Assembly: GCA_023435705.1 (NCBI GenBank)
Contig: JAEYRH010000001.1
Span: 1 to 64,000, forward strand
Reading direction: 5' to 3'
Length of the DNA: 64,000 bases
From: Bacillota bacterium
Lineage (GTDB): Bacteria; Bacillota; Clostridia; Christensenellales; UMGS416
Shown here: positions 45,151 through 53,296 of the stretch, in pieces
Position numbering within the stretch: the stretch's first letter is position 1
Layout of the letters: every line of letters begins with the position of its first letter
The notes under the pieces: generated by a model
Seen by the model: the letters and a program-made list of their open reading frames with translations, nothing else
The model's database searches: none
Told to the model about the DNA's origin: nothing
Program-made: the position numbers and the translations under genes

Positions 45151-45190
45151 TTGTGCTTCCACATATCAAACAGTATTCAAAGTGTGAGAA

Positions 45191-45216
45191 ATGCCCCGAG
45201 CTCTTGCCCGGGGCAT
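45191..45216 (-). terminator. Terminator of the AKR-ADH operon, probably bidirectional
   Basis: An 8-bp stem ATGCCCCG (45191-45198) with CGGGGCAT (45209-45216), 15 bases past the alcohol dehydrogenase stop. T-rich tails lie on both sides. Confidence 0.75.
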
Positions 45217-45230
45217 GTTTTCTGTTTATC

Positions 45231-46409
45231 TTACTTCGCCAGCTTGTAGATATCCAGCACATCCTGCCAATAAAGTTTCTTGAGCCCACCCAGACCATAC
45301 TCCTTGCCGTAAGCCTCACCGGTGGCTTTCTTGGCCATCAGCTCCAGATTGGTTTCGTCGATGCCCAGCTCCTTGAGCGTCTGGGGCAGGCCGATGCGGC
45401 GGTAGAAGGTCTGCAGACGGTTGATGCCCTCCAGCACGATAGCGTCGGGATCGCGGTAGCTGCCCTGCACACCCATCACGTTCACCGCGAACTGCACGAA
45501 CATGTTGATATTGGTCTTGTAAACATATTTCATCCAGGCCGGCGTCAGCACCGCAAGGCCCGCGCCATGAGCCACATCGTAGATGGCGCTCAGCTCATGC
45601 TCCATGCCGTGGCAGGCCCAGTCCTGCGCCCGGCCCAGGCCCAGCAGGTCATTGTGGGCCACCATGCCGGAAAAGCCCACTTCACACCATGCGTCGTAGT
45701 CAGCCGGGTTGTCGGAGACAACCGGGGCGTTTTTCAGGATCACTCTGAGAGTAGCCTCGCACAATCCGTCTGTGAGGTCGGTGTGCGTGGTGTTGGTGAA
45801 GTAACGCTCGAAGATGTGGCTCATCATGTCCGCCACGCCGTTTCCAATCTGGTTTTTTGGCAATGTGGTGAAGAGCTCCGGGTTCAGGATGCTGATCACC
45901 GGGCGTACAAGGTTGCTGCCATAGCCCAGCTTCATTGTCTTTGCTTCGTTGGTGATCACGGTGCTGGGGCTGGCTTCGCTGCCTGCCGCCGGGATTGTCA
46001 GGATCGTGGCCACCGGCAGCGCCTTGGCCACCGGCTTGGCCTGCTCATAAACCTCCCAAATGTCGCCGTCATAATAAACACCCATCGCGATGGCCTTGGC
46101 CGAGTCAATGGCGCTGCCGCCGCCCACCGCCAGGATCAGATCCACGCCTTCCCGCTTGCAGAGGGCAATGCCCTCATGCACCAGTGACAGGCGGGGGTTC
46201 GGCACCACGCCGCCCAGCTCCACGAAAGCCACCTGGGCGGCTTTCAATGACGCCACGACCTGGTCATACAGGCCACTTTTCTTGATGCTGTTGCTGCCGT
46301 AATGCAGCAGCACCTTGGTGCTGATAGGCTTGAGCAGCGTGCCGATCTGGCTCTGGGTGCCCTTGCCGAAAATCAGGCGGGTGGGGCTCTGGAAATCGTA
46401 GTTCAACAT
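45231..46409 (-). CDS. Iron-containing alcohol dehydrogenase (butanol dehydrogenase / YqhD-like)
   Basis: A 392-residue group III alcohol dehydrogenase of usual length. It reduces aldehydes to alcohols with NAD(P)H. The nucleotide loop is VGGGSAIDSAKAIA. Metal ligands are expected in NGVADMMSHIFERYF (Asp and His), DWACHGMEHELS and YDVAHGAGLAVL. The GSEASPSTVITNE motif is typical of BDH/YqhD-type enzymes. AAAGGA precedes the ATG. It lies 25 bp after the aldo/keto reductase gene in one operon, controlled by the MerR-type promoter at 47338-47368. Together they look like an aldehyde-detoxification unit. Confidence 0.92.
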   Translation of the reverse strand: MLNYDFQSPTRLIFGKGTQSQIGTLLKPISTKVLLHYGSNSIKKSGLYDQVVASLKAAQVAFVELGGVVPNPRLSLVHEGIALCKREGVDLILAVGGGSAIDSAKAIAMGVYYDGDIWEVYEQAKPVAKALPVATILTIPAAGSEASPSTVITNEAKTMKLGYGSNLVRPVISILNPELFTTLPKNQIGNGVADMMSHIFERYFTNTTHTDLTDGLCEATLRVILKNAPVVSDNPADYDAWCEVGFSGMVAHNDLLGLGRAQDWACHGMEHELSAIYDVAHGAGLAVLTPAWMKYVYKTNINMFVQFAVNVMGVQGSYRDPDAIVLEGINRLQTFYRRIGLPQTLKELGIDETNLELMAKKATGEAYGKEYGLGGLKKLYWQDVLDIYKLAK

Positions 46410-46434
46410 GATCGGTCATTCCTTTCAGCTTTTG

Positions 46435-47286
46435 TTACCATGTAGTGGTGTCGGGGTTGGCAGAATAGCCGCAGACGCCTTTCATCCCCGCGATGGCTTT
46501 GACATCTTCGTCACTGAGCGAAAAGCCAAACACATCGGCGTTTTCCCGGATGCGGGCCTCGGTAACCGATTTGGGCAGCGGCAAGAAGCCCATTTGCAGG
46601 CTCCAGCGCACGCAGACCTGCGCAACGGTCTTGTTGTATTTCTTTGCAAATGCCTGCATTTCCGGCACATTGAAGATACTGCCTGTTCCCAACGGGCTGT
46701 AAGCCTCCAGCAGGATGCCCTTTGCCCGGCAGTAGTCCACCACGTCGTCCTGCGTGTCGCCGGGGCAGAGGCGGATCTGGTTGACCATCGGCACGATTTC
46801 CGCGGTCTTGAGAAGTTCATCGATGTGTCTGGGATGGAAGTTGCTCACGCCGATTGCGCGGATGCGGCCAGCGCGGTAGAGCTCCTCAAAGGCCTTCCAG
46901 GAGCCGGCGTTGGCCTGCTGCCATTGGTTGCGGAACGCGATGGGGTTGGGCCAGTGGATCAGATAAAGGTCAAGATATTCCATGGCAAGCTTCTTCATTG
47001 TGTGCTCGAAGGCCTTCATGGTTTTATCATAACCGTGCTCTTCGTTTTGCAGCTTGCTGGTGATAAATAACTCTTCGCGGGCAATGCCGCTGTTTTTCAC
47101 CGCGGCGCCCACGCTCTCCTCGTTGCGGTATCCTGCTGCCGTGTCGATGTGGCGGTATCCGGCAGCCAGCGCCCATTCCACCGATTTGCGGGCCTCAGTG
47201 CCGTTCTTGGCCTGCCAGGTGCCAAATCCCACGCAGGGGATCTCCACGCCGTTGCTTAACCGAAAGGTGTCTTTCAATGAGTTCAT
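46435..47286 (-). CDS. Aldo/keto reductase
   Basis: A 283-residue NADPH-dependent reductase of the AKR5-like prokaryotic group. The catalytic tetrad is visible: Asp and Tyr in GYRHIDTAAGYRNEESVG, Lys in ELFITSKLQN, His in YLDLYLIHWPNP. The cofactor segment AIGVSNFHPRHIDELL and the C-terminal VCVRWSLQMGFLPLPKSV, with the Lys-Ser that binds the 2'-phosphate, are present. AAAGGAGGG precedes the ATG. First gene of the operon with the iron alcohol dehydrogenase, divergent from merR. Likely substrates are reactive carbonyls. Confidence 0.93.
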   Translation of the reverse strand: MNSLKDTFRLSNGVEIPCVGFGTWQAKNGTEARKSVEWALAAGYRHIDTAAGYRNEESVGAAVKNSGIAREELFITSKLQNEEHGYDKTMKAFEHTMKKLAMEYLDLYLIHWPNPIAFRNQWQQANAGSWKAFEELYRAGRIRAIGVSNFHPRHIDELLKTAEIVPMVNQIRLCPGDTQDDVVDYCRAKGILLEAYSPLGTGSIFNVPEMQAFAKKYNKTVAQVCVRWSLQMGFLPLPKSVTEARIRENADVFGFSLSDEDVKAIAGMKGVCGYSANPDTTTW

Positions 47287-47337
47287 TTCTGCGCCCTCCT
47301 TTGTGCTTGCCCGGATGGTGAGTTGCGTCTATAATAA

Positions 47338-47368
47338 ATTGTAAACCTTAACGTAAACTTAAAGTCAA
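47338..47368 (-). promoter_or_regulatory. MerR-type promoter/operator with 19-bp spacer
   Basis: On the minus strand: -35 TTGACT (47363-47368), a 19-base spacer, -10 TACAAT (47338-47343). The spacer holds a near-palindrome CTTTAA...TTAAGG. An overlong 19-bp spacer with dyad symmetry is the hallmark of promoters activated by MerR-family proteins, whose gene starts 32 bases away in the other direction. Confidence 0.8.
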
Positions 47369-47399
47369 TAGGGTTTTTTGGCAAATTCGGAGGTTCCAG

Positions 47400-47798
47400 A
47401 TGAATTATTCCATTAAGCAGGTGTCGGAGCGCACCAAGCTCAAACCCCATGTGCTGCGTTATTATGAGCGGGAGGGTTTGCTGCCCTCGGTTGGCCGCAG
47501 CGACAGTGGTATTCGGGCTTATTCCGACGACGACATGGAGTGGCTGGGGCTGGTGTGCTGCCTCAAAAACACCGGCATGTCCATCAAGCAGATCAAGCAT
47601 TTTGTGGAGCTGAGCAAGCAGGGCGACGGCACCCTGGCCGAGCGCTGCCGGCTTTTGAAGGAGCACAGGCGCGATGTGGAGGCGCAAATTGCTCAGATGC
47701 AGGAGCATCTGAAGAAGGTGTCGCACAAGATTAACTATTTCAATGGGCAATTGGAAAGGCACCTGAAGGAGAATACAGGCATTCATGCGGGGGGCTGA
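47400..47798 (+). CDS. MerR-family transcriptional regulator
   Basis: A 132-residue regulator with GGAGG before the ATG. The N-terminal winged helix-turn-helix is typical: YSIKQVSERTKLKPHVLRYYEREGLLPS.GR.DSGIRAYSDDDMEWL. The rest is the dimerisation coiled coil (LKEHRRDVEAQIAQMQEHLKKVSHKINYF). The short C-terminus has no metal-binding Cys cluster, so it is not a mercury or heavy-metal sensor. It resembles the regulators often found beside aldo/keto reductases. It probably twists the divergent 19-bp-spacer promoter on sensing aldehydes. The cupin gene follows one base after its stop. Confidence 0.92.
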   Translation: MNYSIKQVSERTKLKPHVLRYYEREGLLPSVGRSDSGIRAYSDDDMEWLGLVCCLKNTGMSIKQIKHFVELSKQGDGTLAERCRLLKEHRRDVEAQIAQMQEHLKKVSHKINYFNGQLERHLKENTGIHAGG

Positions 47799-47799
47799 A

Positions 47800-48132
47800 G
47801 TGAACAAGTTATTTCCTGGTCCAATCACTTCGCTGCCGGAGGCCGATCTGCCCTTTGCCGGGGCCAGGGCGTGGCTTTCCCAGGGGGAGGGGCATCAGAT
47901 CCTGTTCATGCAGTTTGATCAGGACATCGACCTGCCGGAGCATGCCCATGCCGGGCAGTGGGGGATTGTGCTGGAGGGTAGGATTGAGCTCACGATTGCT
48001 GGGGCGATACGCACCTACGAAAAAGGCGACCGGTACTTTATCCCGGCTGGCGTGGTTCATTCGGGCAGGATCTTCGCCGGGTATGCGGATATCACGTATT
48101 TTGATCAGGGGAATCGGTATCTCACGAAGTAA
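47800..48132 (+). CDS. Small cupin-domain protein
   Basis: A 110-residue single-domain cupin if started at GTG 47800, which has a G-rich site (47788-47794) five bases upstream and sits one base after the merR stop. An in-frame ATG at 47785 overlapping merR is the alternative. Cupin motif 1 is visible as LPEHAHAGQWGIVLEGRIEL (two His plus Glu) and motif 2 as YFIPAGVVHSGRIFAGY. Such proteins may bind a metal and a small molecule. The tight link to merR suggests a role in sensing or modifying the same inducer, which is inference. Confidence 0.8.
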   Translation: MNKLFPGPITSLPEADLPFAGARAWLSQGEGHQILFMQFDQDIDLPEHAHAGQWGIVLEGRIELTIAGAIRTYEKGDRYFIPAGVVHSGRIFAGYADITYFDQGNRYLTK

Positions 48133-48170
48133 GCTAGCGTGTACTTCGCAATACGGCCAAGAGAGATGAG

Positions 48171-48203
48171 CCAGTAGGGGCCGGGCTCCGTCCCGGTCCG
48201 CAT
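48171..48203. repeat. Intergenic repeat type C, copy 2 (partial)
   Basis: CAGTAGGGGCCGGGCTCCG followed by a CGGTCCG partner. Only the second half of the type C unit is present, between the cupin gene and uvrB. Confidence 0.7.
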
Positions 48204-48270
48204 TGATATTGGAATTATATGGCACAAACTATCTCAATAACGAATAATACATATTCTCATGCTTTTTCTG

Positions 48271-48284
48271 CGAACATGTGTTTC
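48271..48284. promoter_or_regulatory. LexA (SOS) box upstream of uvrB
   Basis: CGAACATGTGTTTC matches the Bacillus/Firmicutes SOS-box consensus CGAACRNRYGTTYC at every position. It overlaps the start of the -35 element of uvrB, so LexA binding would block polymerase. Confidence 0.85.
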
Positions 48285-48309
48285 CAAATTAAACTGATTG
48301 TGGTATACT
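48282..48309 (+). promoter_or_regulatory. Promoter of uvrB
   Basis: -35 TTCCAA (48282-48287), 16-base spacer, -10 TATACT (48304-48309), 32 bases before the ATG. Confidence 0.6.
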
Positions 48310-48341
48310 GTACCGGATAAGGACCGGGCAGGAGGTGCGCC

Positions 48342-50321
48342 ATGCCGGAATTCAAACTGAAGAGCAACTATCAGCCCACCGGCGACCAGCCCCAGGCCAT
48401 CGAGGCCCTGGTGGATGGCGTGCAAAAGGGCTACCGTGACCAAGTGCTGCTTGGTGTTACCGGATCGGGCAAGACCTTCACGATGGCCAACATCATCGCC
48501 CAGTGTCGGCGGCCCGCGCTCATCATCGCCCACAACAAGACGCTGGCCGCTCAGCTCTGCGCCGAGTTCCGCGAGTTCTTCCCGGAGAATCGCGTGGAGT
48601 TCTTCGTGAGCTACTACGACTACTATCAGCCGGAGGCCTATATGCCGGCCTCTGACACCTATATCGAGAAGGAAACGGACATCAACGAGGAGATTGAGAA
48701 GCTGCGGCATTCTGCCACGGCATCCATACTCGAACGGGATGACGTGATCATCGTGGCGTCAGTGTCCTGCATTTATGGTCTGGGCAGCCCCAAGGAATAC
48801 CTTGATATGTCCGTATCCCTGCGCCCTGGCATGGAGATCCGCCGCGAGAAATTGATAAGCAAGCTGATTGACATACAATATGAACGCAATGATATTGAGT
48901 TTGCCAGGGGCACATTCCGCGTGCGGGGCGACGTACTTGAAATCTTTCCGTCTTTTTCCACCGACATTGCGATCCGCGTGGAATTCTTCGGCGATGAAGT
49001 GGAGCGCATCCTGGAGGTGCAGCCGCTCACAGGCAAGATCGTATCGCAATTGCAGCACACAGTGATCTTTCCTGCCACACATTATGCCACCAGTAAGGAG
49101 AGCATTGAGGCAGGCATGAGTGTGATTGAGGAGGACCTGAAGAAGGAATGGCAGGCCTTCAAGGACGATGAAAAGCTCCTCGAAGCCCAGCGAATCATGC
49201 AGCGCACCCGGTATGACATGGAGATGCTGCGGGAGATCGGCTATTGCAACGGCATCGAGAACTACTCCCGCTATTTTGATGGGCGGCAGCCGGGCGAACC
49301 ACCGTTCACGCTACTGGACTACTTCCCCAAGGGGTTCCTGCTCTTCATAGACGAGTCACACCGCACGGTGCCTCAGATCCGCGGCATGTATGCCGGTGAC
49401 CGCTCCCGCAAGGAAATGCTGGTGCAATACGGCTTTCGGATGCGATCGGCGTTTGACAACCGACCTTTGAAGTTCGATGAGTTTCGCGATCGCGTCGGGC
49501 AGACTGTGTATGTCAGCGCCACGCCGGGGCCCTTTGAGCTGGATGTCTCCCAGCGGCTGGCCGAGCAGATCATTCGCCCCACGGGCCTCATCGATCCGGA
49601 GATCACCGTGCGCCCTGTAAAGAACCAGGTGGATGACCTGATTGGTGAAATCAAGGTGACGACCGATAAAGGGCAGCGCACACTGGTGACCACGTTGACC
49701 AAGAAGATGTCCGAGAGCCTGACGGACTACCTGAAGGAACTGAACGTCCGCTGTAAATATTTGCACTCAGACATTGACACGATGGATCGCATGAAAATAT
49801 TGCAACAGCTGCGAAAGGGCGAGTTTGACGTGCTGATCGGCATTAACCTGCTTCGTGAGGGGCTGGATCTGCCGGAAGTTGGGCTGGTAGCCGTGCTGGA
49901 TGCCGACAAGGAGGGTTTCCTGCGGTCACAAACATCGTTGATCCAGACCATTGGCCGCGCCGCCCGCAATGTGGATGGACGGGTGATCATGTATGCCGAT
50001 GTGATGACCGACTCGTTGAAATACGCCATCGAAGAGACAAACCGCCGCCGTGCAATCCAGCAGCAATACAATGAGGAGCATGGCATTACGCCGCAGAGCA
50101 TTCAGAAAGTGATTCATGACATCATGGAGATCACGAGCTCGGTGGATGTGGGCGAGAACCTGAAGGACAACCTGGACTTCATCAGGGAATCAACAATGGA
50201 TCCCAAGGCTCTGATGAGGAAGCTGGAAAAGGAAATGAAGGTCGCTGCCGACGAGCTCGATTTCGAGCGGGCGGCGAGGATCAGAGACAAGATCTACAAG
50301 CTGAGGGAAGAGATGAAGTAG
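48342..50321 (+). CDS. uvrB: Excinuclease ABC subunit B
   Basis: A 659-residue damage-verifying helicase of the nucleotide-excision repair complex. AGGAGG precedes the ATG. Motifs: GVTGSGKTFTMAN (Walker A), the DNA-clamping beta-hairpin YYDYYQPEAYMPASDTYIEKE region, LFIDESHRTVPQI, QTIGRAARNVDGR, and the C-terminal UVR motif (KLEKEMKVAADELDFERAAR) that contacts UvrC. A LexA box lies at its promoter. uvrA follows after an intergenic stretch of 148 bp containing repeats B and C. Confidence 0.97.
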   Translation: MPEFKLKSNYQPTGDQPQAIEALVDGVQKGYRDQVLLGVTGSGKTFTMANIIAQCRRPALIIAHNKTLAAQLCAEFREFFPENRVEFFVSYYDYYQPEAYMPASDTYIEKETDINEEIEKLRHSATASILERDDVIIVASVSCIYGLGSPKEYLDMSVSLRPGMEIRREKLISKLIDIQYERNDIEFARGTFRVRGDVLEIFPSFSTDIAIRVEFFGDEVERILEVQPLTGKIVSQLQHTVIFPATHYATSKESIEAGMSVIEEDLKKEWQAFKDDEKLLEAQRIMQRTRYDMEMLREIGYCNGIENYSRYFDGRQPGEPPFTLLDYFPKGFLLFIDESHRTVPQIRGMYAGDRSRKEMLVQYGFRMRSAFDNRPLKFDEFRDRVGQTVYVSATPGPFELDVSQRLAEQIIRPTGLIDPEITVRPVKNQVDDLIGEIKVTTDKGQRTLVTTLTKKMSESLTDYLKELNVRCKYLHSDIDTMDRMKILQQLRKGEFDVLIGINLLREGLDLPEVGLVAVLDADKEGFLRSQTSLIQTIGRAARNVDGRVIMYADVMTDSLKYAIEETNRRRAIQQQYNEEHGITPQSIQKVIHDIMEITSSVDVGENLKDNLDFIRESTMDPKALMRKLEKEMKVAADELDFERAARIRDKIYKLREEMK

Positions 50322-50330
50322 CTTACTAGC

Positions 50331-50373
50331 CCTCACCCCCAACCCCCTCTCCCAGGGGATTGGGAGAGGGGGC
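50331..50373. repeat. Intergenic repeat type B, copy 3
   Basis: CCTCACCCC leads into a perfect 12-bp stem (50343-50354 with 50361-50372, loop GGGGAT). The tail is CAATATTT, so termination would be weaker than at copy 2. Confidence 0.8.
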
Positions 50374-50380
50374 AATATTT

Positions 50381-50437
50381 CTATGGGGGCTTCGCCCCCA
50401 ATCCCCCAGTAGGGGCCGGGCTCCGTCTCGGCCCGAA
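50381..50437. repeat. Intergenic repeat type C, copy 3
   Basis: TGGGGGCTTCGCCCCCA hairpin, then CAGTAGGGGCCGGGCTCCG and TCTCGGCCCGAA. It is the closest relative of copy 1 and again directly follows a type B hairpin. Confidence 0.8.
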
Positions 50438-50469
50438 CGCGTCGAATTCTATTCACCGGAGATAAACCA

Positions 50470-53289
50470 ATGCGCGATACCATTTTTGTCAAAGGTGCCC
50501 GCGAGCACAACCTGAAGAACGTTGATCTCGAAATCCCACGCAACAAACTTGTTGTGTTCACAGGGCTATCGGGCTCCGGCAAAAGCTCGCTGGCGTTCGA
50601 TACGATTTATGCCGAGGGCCAGAGGCGCTATGTGGAGAGCCTTTCAGCCTATGCCCGGCAGTTTTTGGGCCAGATGGAGAAGCCCGATGTAGACTACATC
50701 GACGGCCTTTCGCCGGCCATCTCCATCGACCAGAAGACGACCAGCCGCAACCCACGATCCACCGTGGGCACCGTCACGGAGATCTATGATTATCTGAGGC
50801 TCTTGTATGCCCGCACTGGAATCCCCCATTGCCACAAGTGCGGCAAGGAGATCCGCCAGCAAACCGTGGATGAAATGGTGGATCGTGTGTTGGCACTGGG
50901 GGAGGGCACACGATTCTCTGTGATGGCGCCGGTTGTGCGGGGCCGCAAGGGCGAGTTCCAGAAGCTGCTGAGCGCGCTGTCCAAAGACGGCTATGTGCGC
51001 GTGCGCGTCAACGGTGAGCTGCGGGAGCTGTCTGAGGAAATCAAGCTGGACAAGCAGAAAAAGCATAACATCGAGGTCGTGGTAGACCGCCTGATCGTGC
51101 GCGACGGCATGCGCACCCGCCTCAACGACTCGCTGGAAACGTCTCTCAAACTGGCCGAAGGGCTTGTACTCATCGCTGTGGAAGATGGCGAGGAGCTGAT
51201 GTTCAGCGCCAATTACTCCTGCTCTGACTGTGGTGTCAGTATCCCCGACCTGGAGCCACGCATGTTCTCCTTCAATAACCCATTCGGCGCCTGTCCCACC
51301 TGCGCCGGCTTGGGCACTCTCATGAAGATCGACCCTGAGATGGTGATCCCCAACCCCAAAATGAGCCTTTACGACGGTGCGATCCAGGCCGGCGGCTGGC
51401 AAACGAGCTCCAGCGATGGCATGGCCGGCATGTTTTTGCGAAGCCTCGGCAAGCAATTCGGTTTTGACATCAAGCTGCCCTGGGCAGAACTGCCGCAGGA
51501 GGCGAAGAACATCGTGCTCTACGGCACCGGTGACAAGCGCGTAACGATCGAGTACACCCGAGAATATGGTTCCGGCACCTACTCGGTGCCCTTTGAGGGC
51601 GTCATCAACGGCCTGGAGCGGCGCTACAAGGAAACCAAGTCGCAGGGCATGAAGGAATACTACGAGTCTCTCATGAGCAAGGTGAAGTGCCCGGACTGCC
51701 GCGGCGAGCGCCTGCGCCCCGAATCGCTGGCTGTCACCGTGGGCGGCGCATCCATTTCCCATATGGCTGAAATGGCTGTTGTTGAGGTGCGCGATTTCCT
51801 CAAGGGCATCCGGATGAGCGAGAAGAACACCATGATTGCAAGCCAGATCGTGAAGGAAATTGATTCCCGGCTGGGCTTTTTGGCTGACGTAGGCCTGGAC
51901 TATCTCACGCTTTCCCGTGCGGCGGCGTCGCTTTCCGGCGGCGAAGCCCAACGTATCCGTTTGGCCACGCAGATTGGTTCCTCCCTCATGGGCGTGCTCT
52001 ACATCCTGGATGAGCCCAGTATCGGCCTTCACCAGCGAGACAACAGGCGGCTGCTCAATACGCTGCAGCACCTGAAAGGCCTTGGCAACACGTTGATTGT
52101 TGTGGAGCACGATGAGGAGACAATGCATGAGGCCGATTGGATTGTGGACATTGGCCCCGGCCCTGGCATCCACGGCGGGCAGATCATCGCGCAGGGCACC
52201 GCAAAGGAAATCTGCAAAGACCCCAATTCGGTCACCGGCCAGTACTTATCAGGCCGCAAGAAAATCCAGCTGCCAGCGGTGCGCCGCCAACCCAACGGCA
52301 AGTGGCTCAACATTCTGGGCGCGCGGGAAAACAACCTGAAGAATGTGGACGCCGCGATCCCGCTAGGTGTGTTCACCTGCATCACCGGCGTGTCCGGCTC
52401 CGGCAAGAGCTCGCTCATCAATGAGATCCTCTACAAGGCGCTGGCCCGAGACCTCAACCGCGCCCACACCAAGCCCGGCGCCCATGAAAGCATGACGGGT
52501 CTGGAGCACCTGGACAAAGTCATCGACATCGACCAGAGCCCCATTGGCCGTACACCGCGCTCGAACCCGGCCACCTATACCGGCGTGTTTGACCTGATCC
52601 GCCAGGTGTTTGCGCAGACACCCGACGCCAAGCAGCGTGGATACAAAGAAAACCGGTTCAGCTTCAATGTGAAGGGTGGCCGCTGCGAGGCCTGTGGCGG
52701 CGACGGCCTGATCAAGATTGAGATGCACTTCCTGCCGGATGTCTATGTGCCATGCGAAGTGTGCGGCGGCAAGCGCTACAACCGCGAGACCCTTGAGGTT
52801 CATTACAAGGGCAAGAGCATCTACGACGTTCTGGAAATGACCGTGGAGGATGCGTTGACCTACTTTGAGAACCAGCCCCGCATCCTTCCCAAGCTGCAGA
52901 CGCTGTTCGATGTAGGGCTTGGCTACATCAAGCTGGGCCAGCCCAGCACGCAGCTCTCCGGCGGCGAGGCCCAGCGCATCAAGCTGGCTACGGAGCTTTC
53001 CCGCAAGAGCACCGGGCGCACGCTTTACATCCTGGATGAACCCACTACGGGCCTGCATATGGCAGACGTGGAGAAGCTCATTTCCATCCTGCAGACCTTG
53101 GCCGACGGCGGCAACACGGTGGTTGTGATTGAGCACAACCTGGATGTGATCAAGACTGCTGACTGGATCATCGACCTGGGGCCGGAGGGCGGCGACCGGG
53201 GCGGGCAGATTATCGCTCTTGGCACACCGGAAGAGGTTGCCAGGGTGGAGGGGAGCTATACGGGGCAGTATTTGAAGCAGGTGCTGTAG
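50470..53289 (+). CDS. uvrA: Excinuclease ABC subunit A
   Basis: A 939-residue DNA-damage sensor with two ABC ATPase modules. Walker A copies are GLSGSGKSSLAFDT (about residue 31) and GVSGSGKSSLINEI (about residue 640). ABC signatures are LSGGEAQRIRLATQ and LSGGEAQRIKLATE. Zinc modules are CSDCG...CPTC and CEACGGDG...CEVCGGKRY. GGAGAT precedes the ATG. It should share the SOS-regulated uvrB promoter unless the intervening hairpins terminate part of the transcripts. Its stop lies seven bases from the convergent kinase gene. Confidence 0.97.
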   Translation: MRDTIFVKGAREHNLKNVDLEIPRNKLVVFTGLSGSGKSSLAFDTIYAEGQRRYVESLSAYARQFLGQMEKPDVDYIDGLSPAISIDQKTTSRNPRSTVGTVTEIYDYLRLLYARTGIPHCHKCGKEIRQQTVDEMVDRVLALGEGTRFSVMAPVVRGRKGEFQKLLSALSKDGYVRVRVNGELRELSEEIKLDKQKKHNIEVVVDRLIVRDGMRTRLNDSLETSLKLAEGLVLIAVEDGEELMFSANYSCSDCGVSIPDLEPRMFSFNNPFGACPTCAGLGTLMKIDPEMVIPNPKMSLYDGAIQAGGWQTSSSDGMAGMFLRSLGKQFGFDIKLPWAELPQEAKNIVLYGTGDKRVTIEYTREYGSGTYSVPFEGVINGLERRYKETKSQGMKEYYESLMSKVKCPDCRGERLRPESLAVTVGGASISHMAEMAVVEVRDFLKGIRMSEKNTMIASQIVKEIDSRLGFLADVGLDYLTLSRAAASLSGGEAQRIRLATQIGSSLMGVLYILDEPSIGLHQRDNRRLLNTLQHLKGLGNTLIVVEHDEETMHEADWIVDIGPGPGIHGGQIIAQGTAKEICKDPNSVTGQYLSGRKKIQLPAVRRQPNGKWLNILGARENNLKNVDAAIPLGVFTCITGVSGSGKSSLINEILYKALARDLNRAHTKPGAHESMTGLEHLDKVIDIDQSPIGRTPRSNPATYTGVFDLIRQVFAQTPDAKQRGYKENRFSFNVKGGRCEACGGDGLIKIEMHFLPDVYVPCEVCGGKRYNRETLEVHYKGKSIYDVLEMTVEDALTYFENQPRILPKLQTLFDVGLGYIKLGQPSTQLSGGEAQRIKLATELSRKSTGRTLYILDEPTTGLHMADVEKLISILQTLADGGNTVVVIEHNLDVIKTADWIIDLGPEGGDRGGQIIALGTPEEVARVEGSYTGQYLKQVL

Positions 53290-53296
53290 TTTCTAC

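Noticed and set aside
42144..50437. CRISPR array as explanation for the intergenic repeats
   Set aside because: The repeats are self-complementary, irregularly spaced over kilobases and separated by genes; there are no uniform spacers or cas genes.
50644..52173. Minus-strand open frame of 509 codons over uvrA
   Set aside because: Antisense shadow of a highly conserved gene; composition reflects third-position GC bias only.
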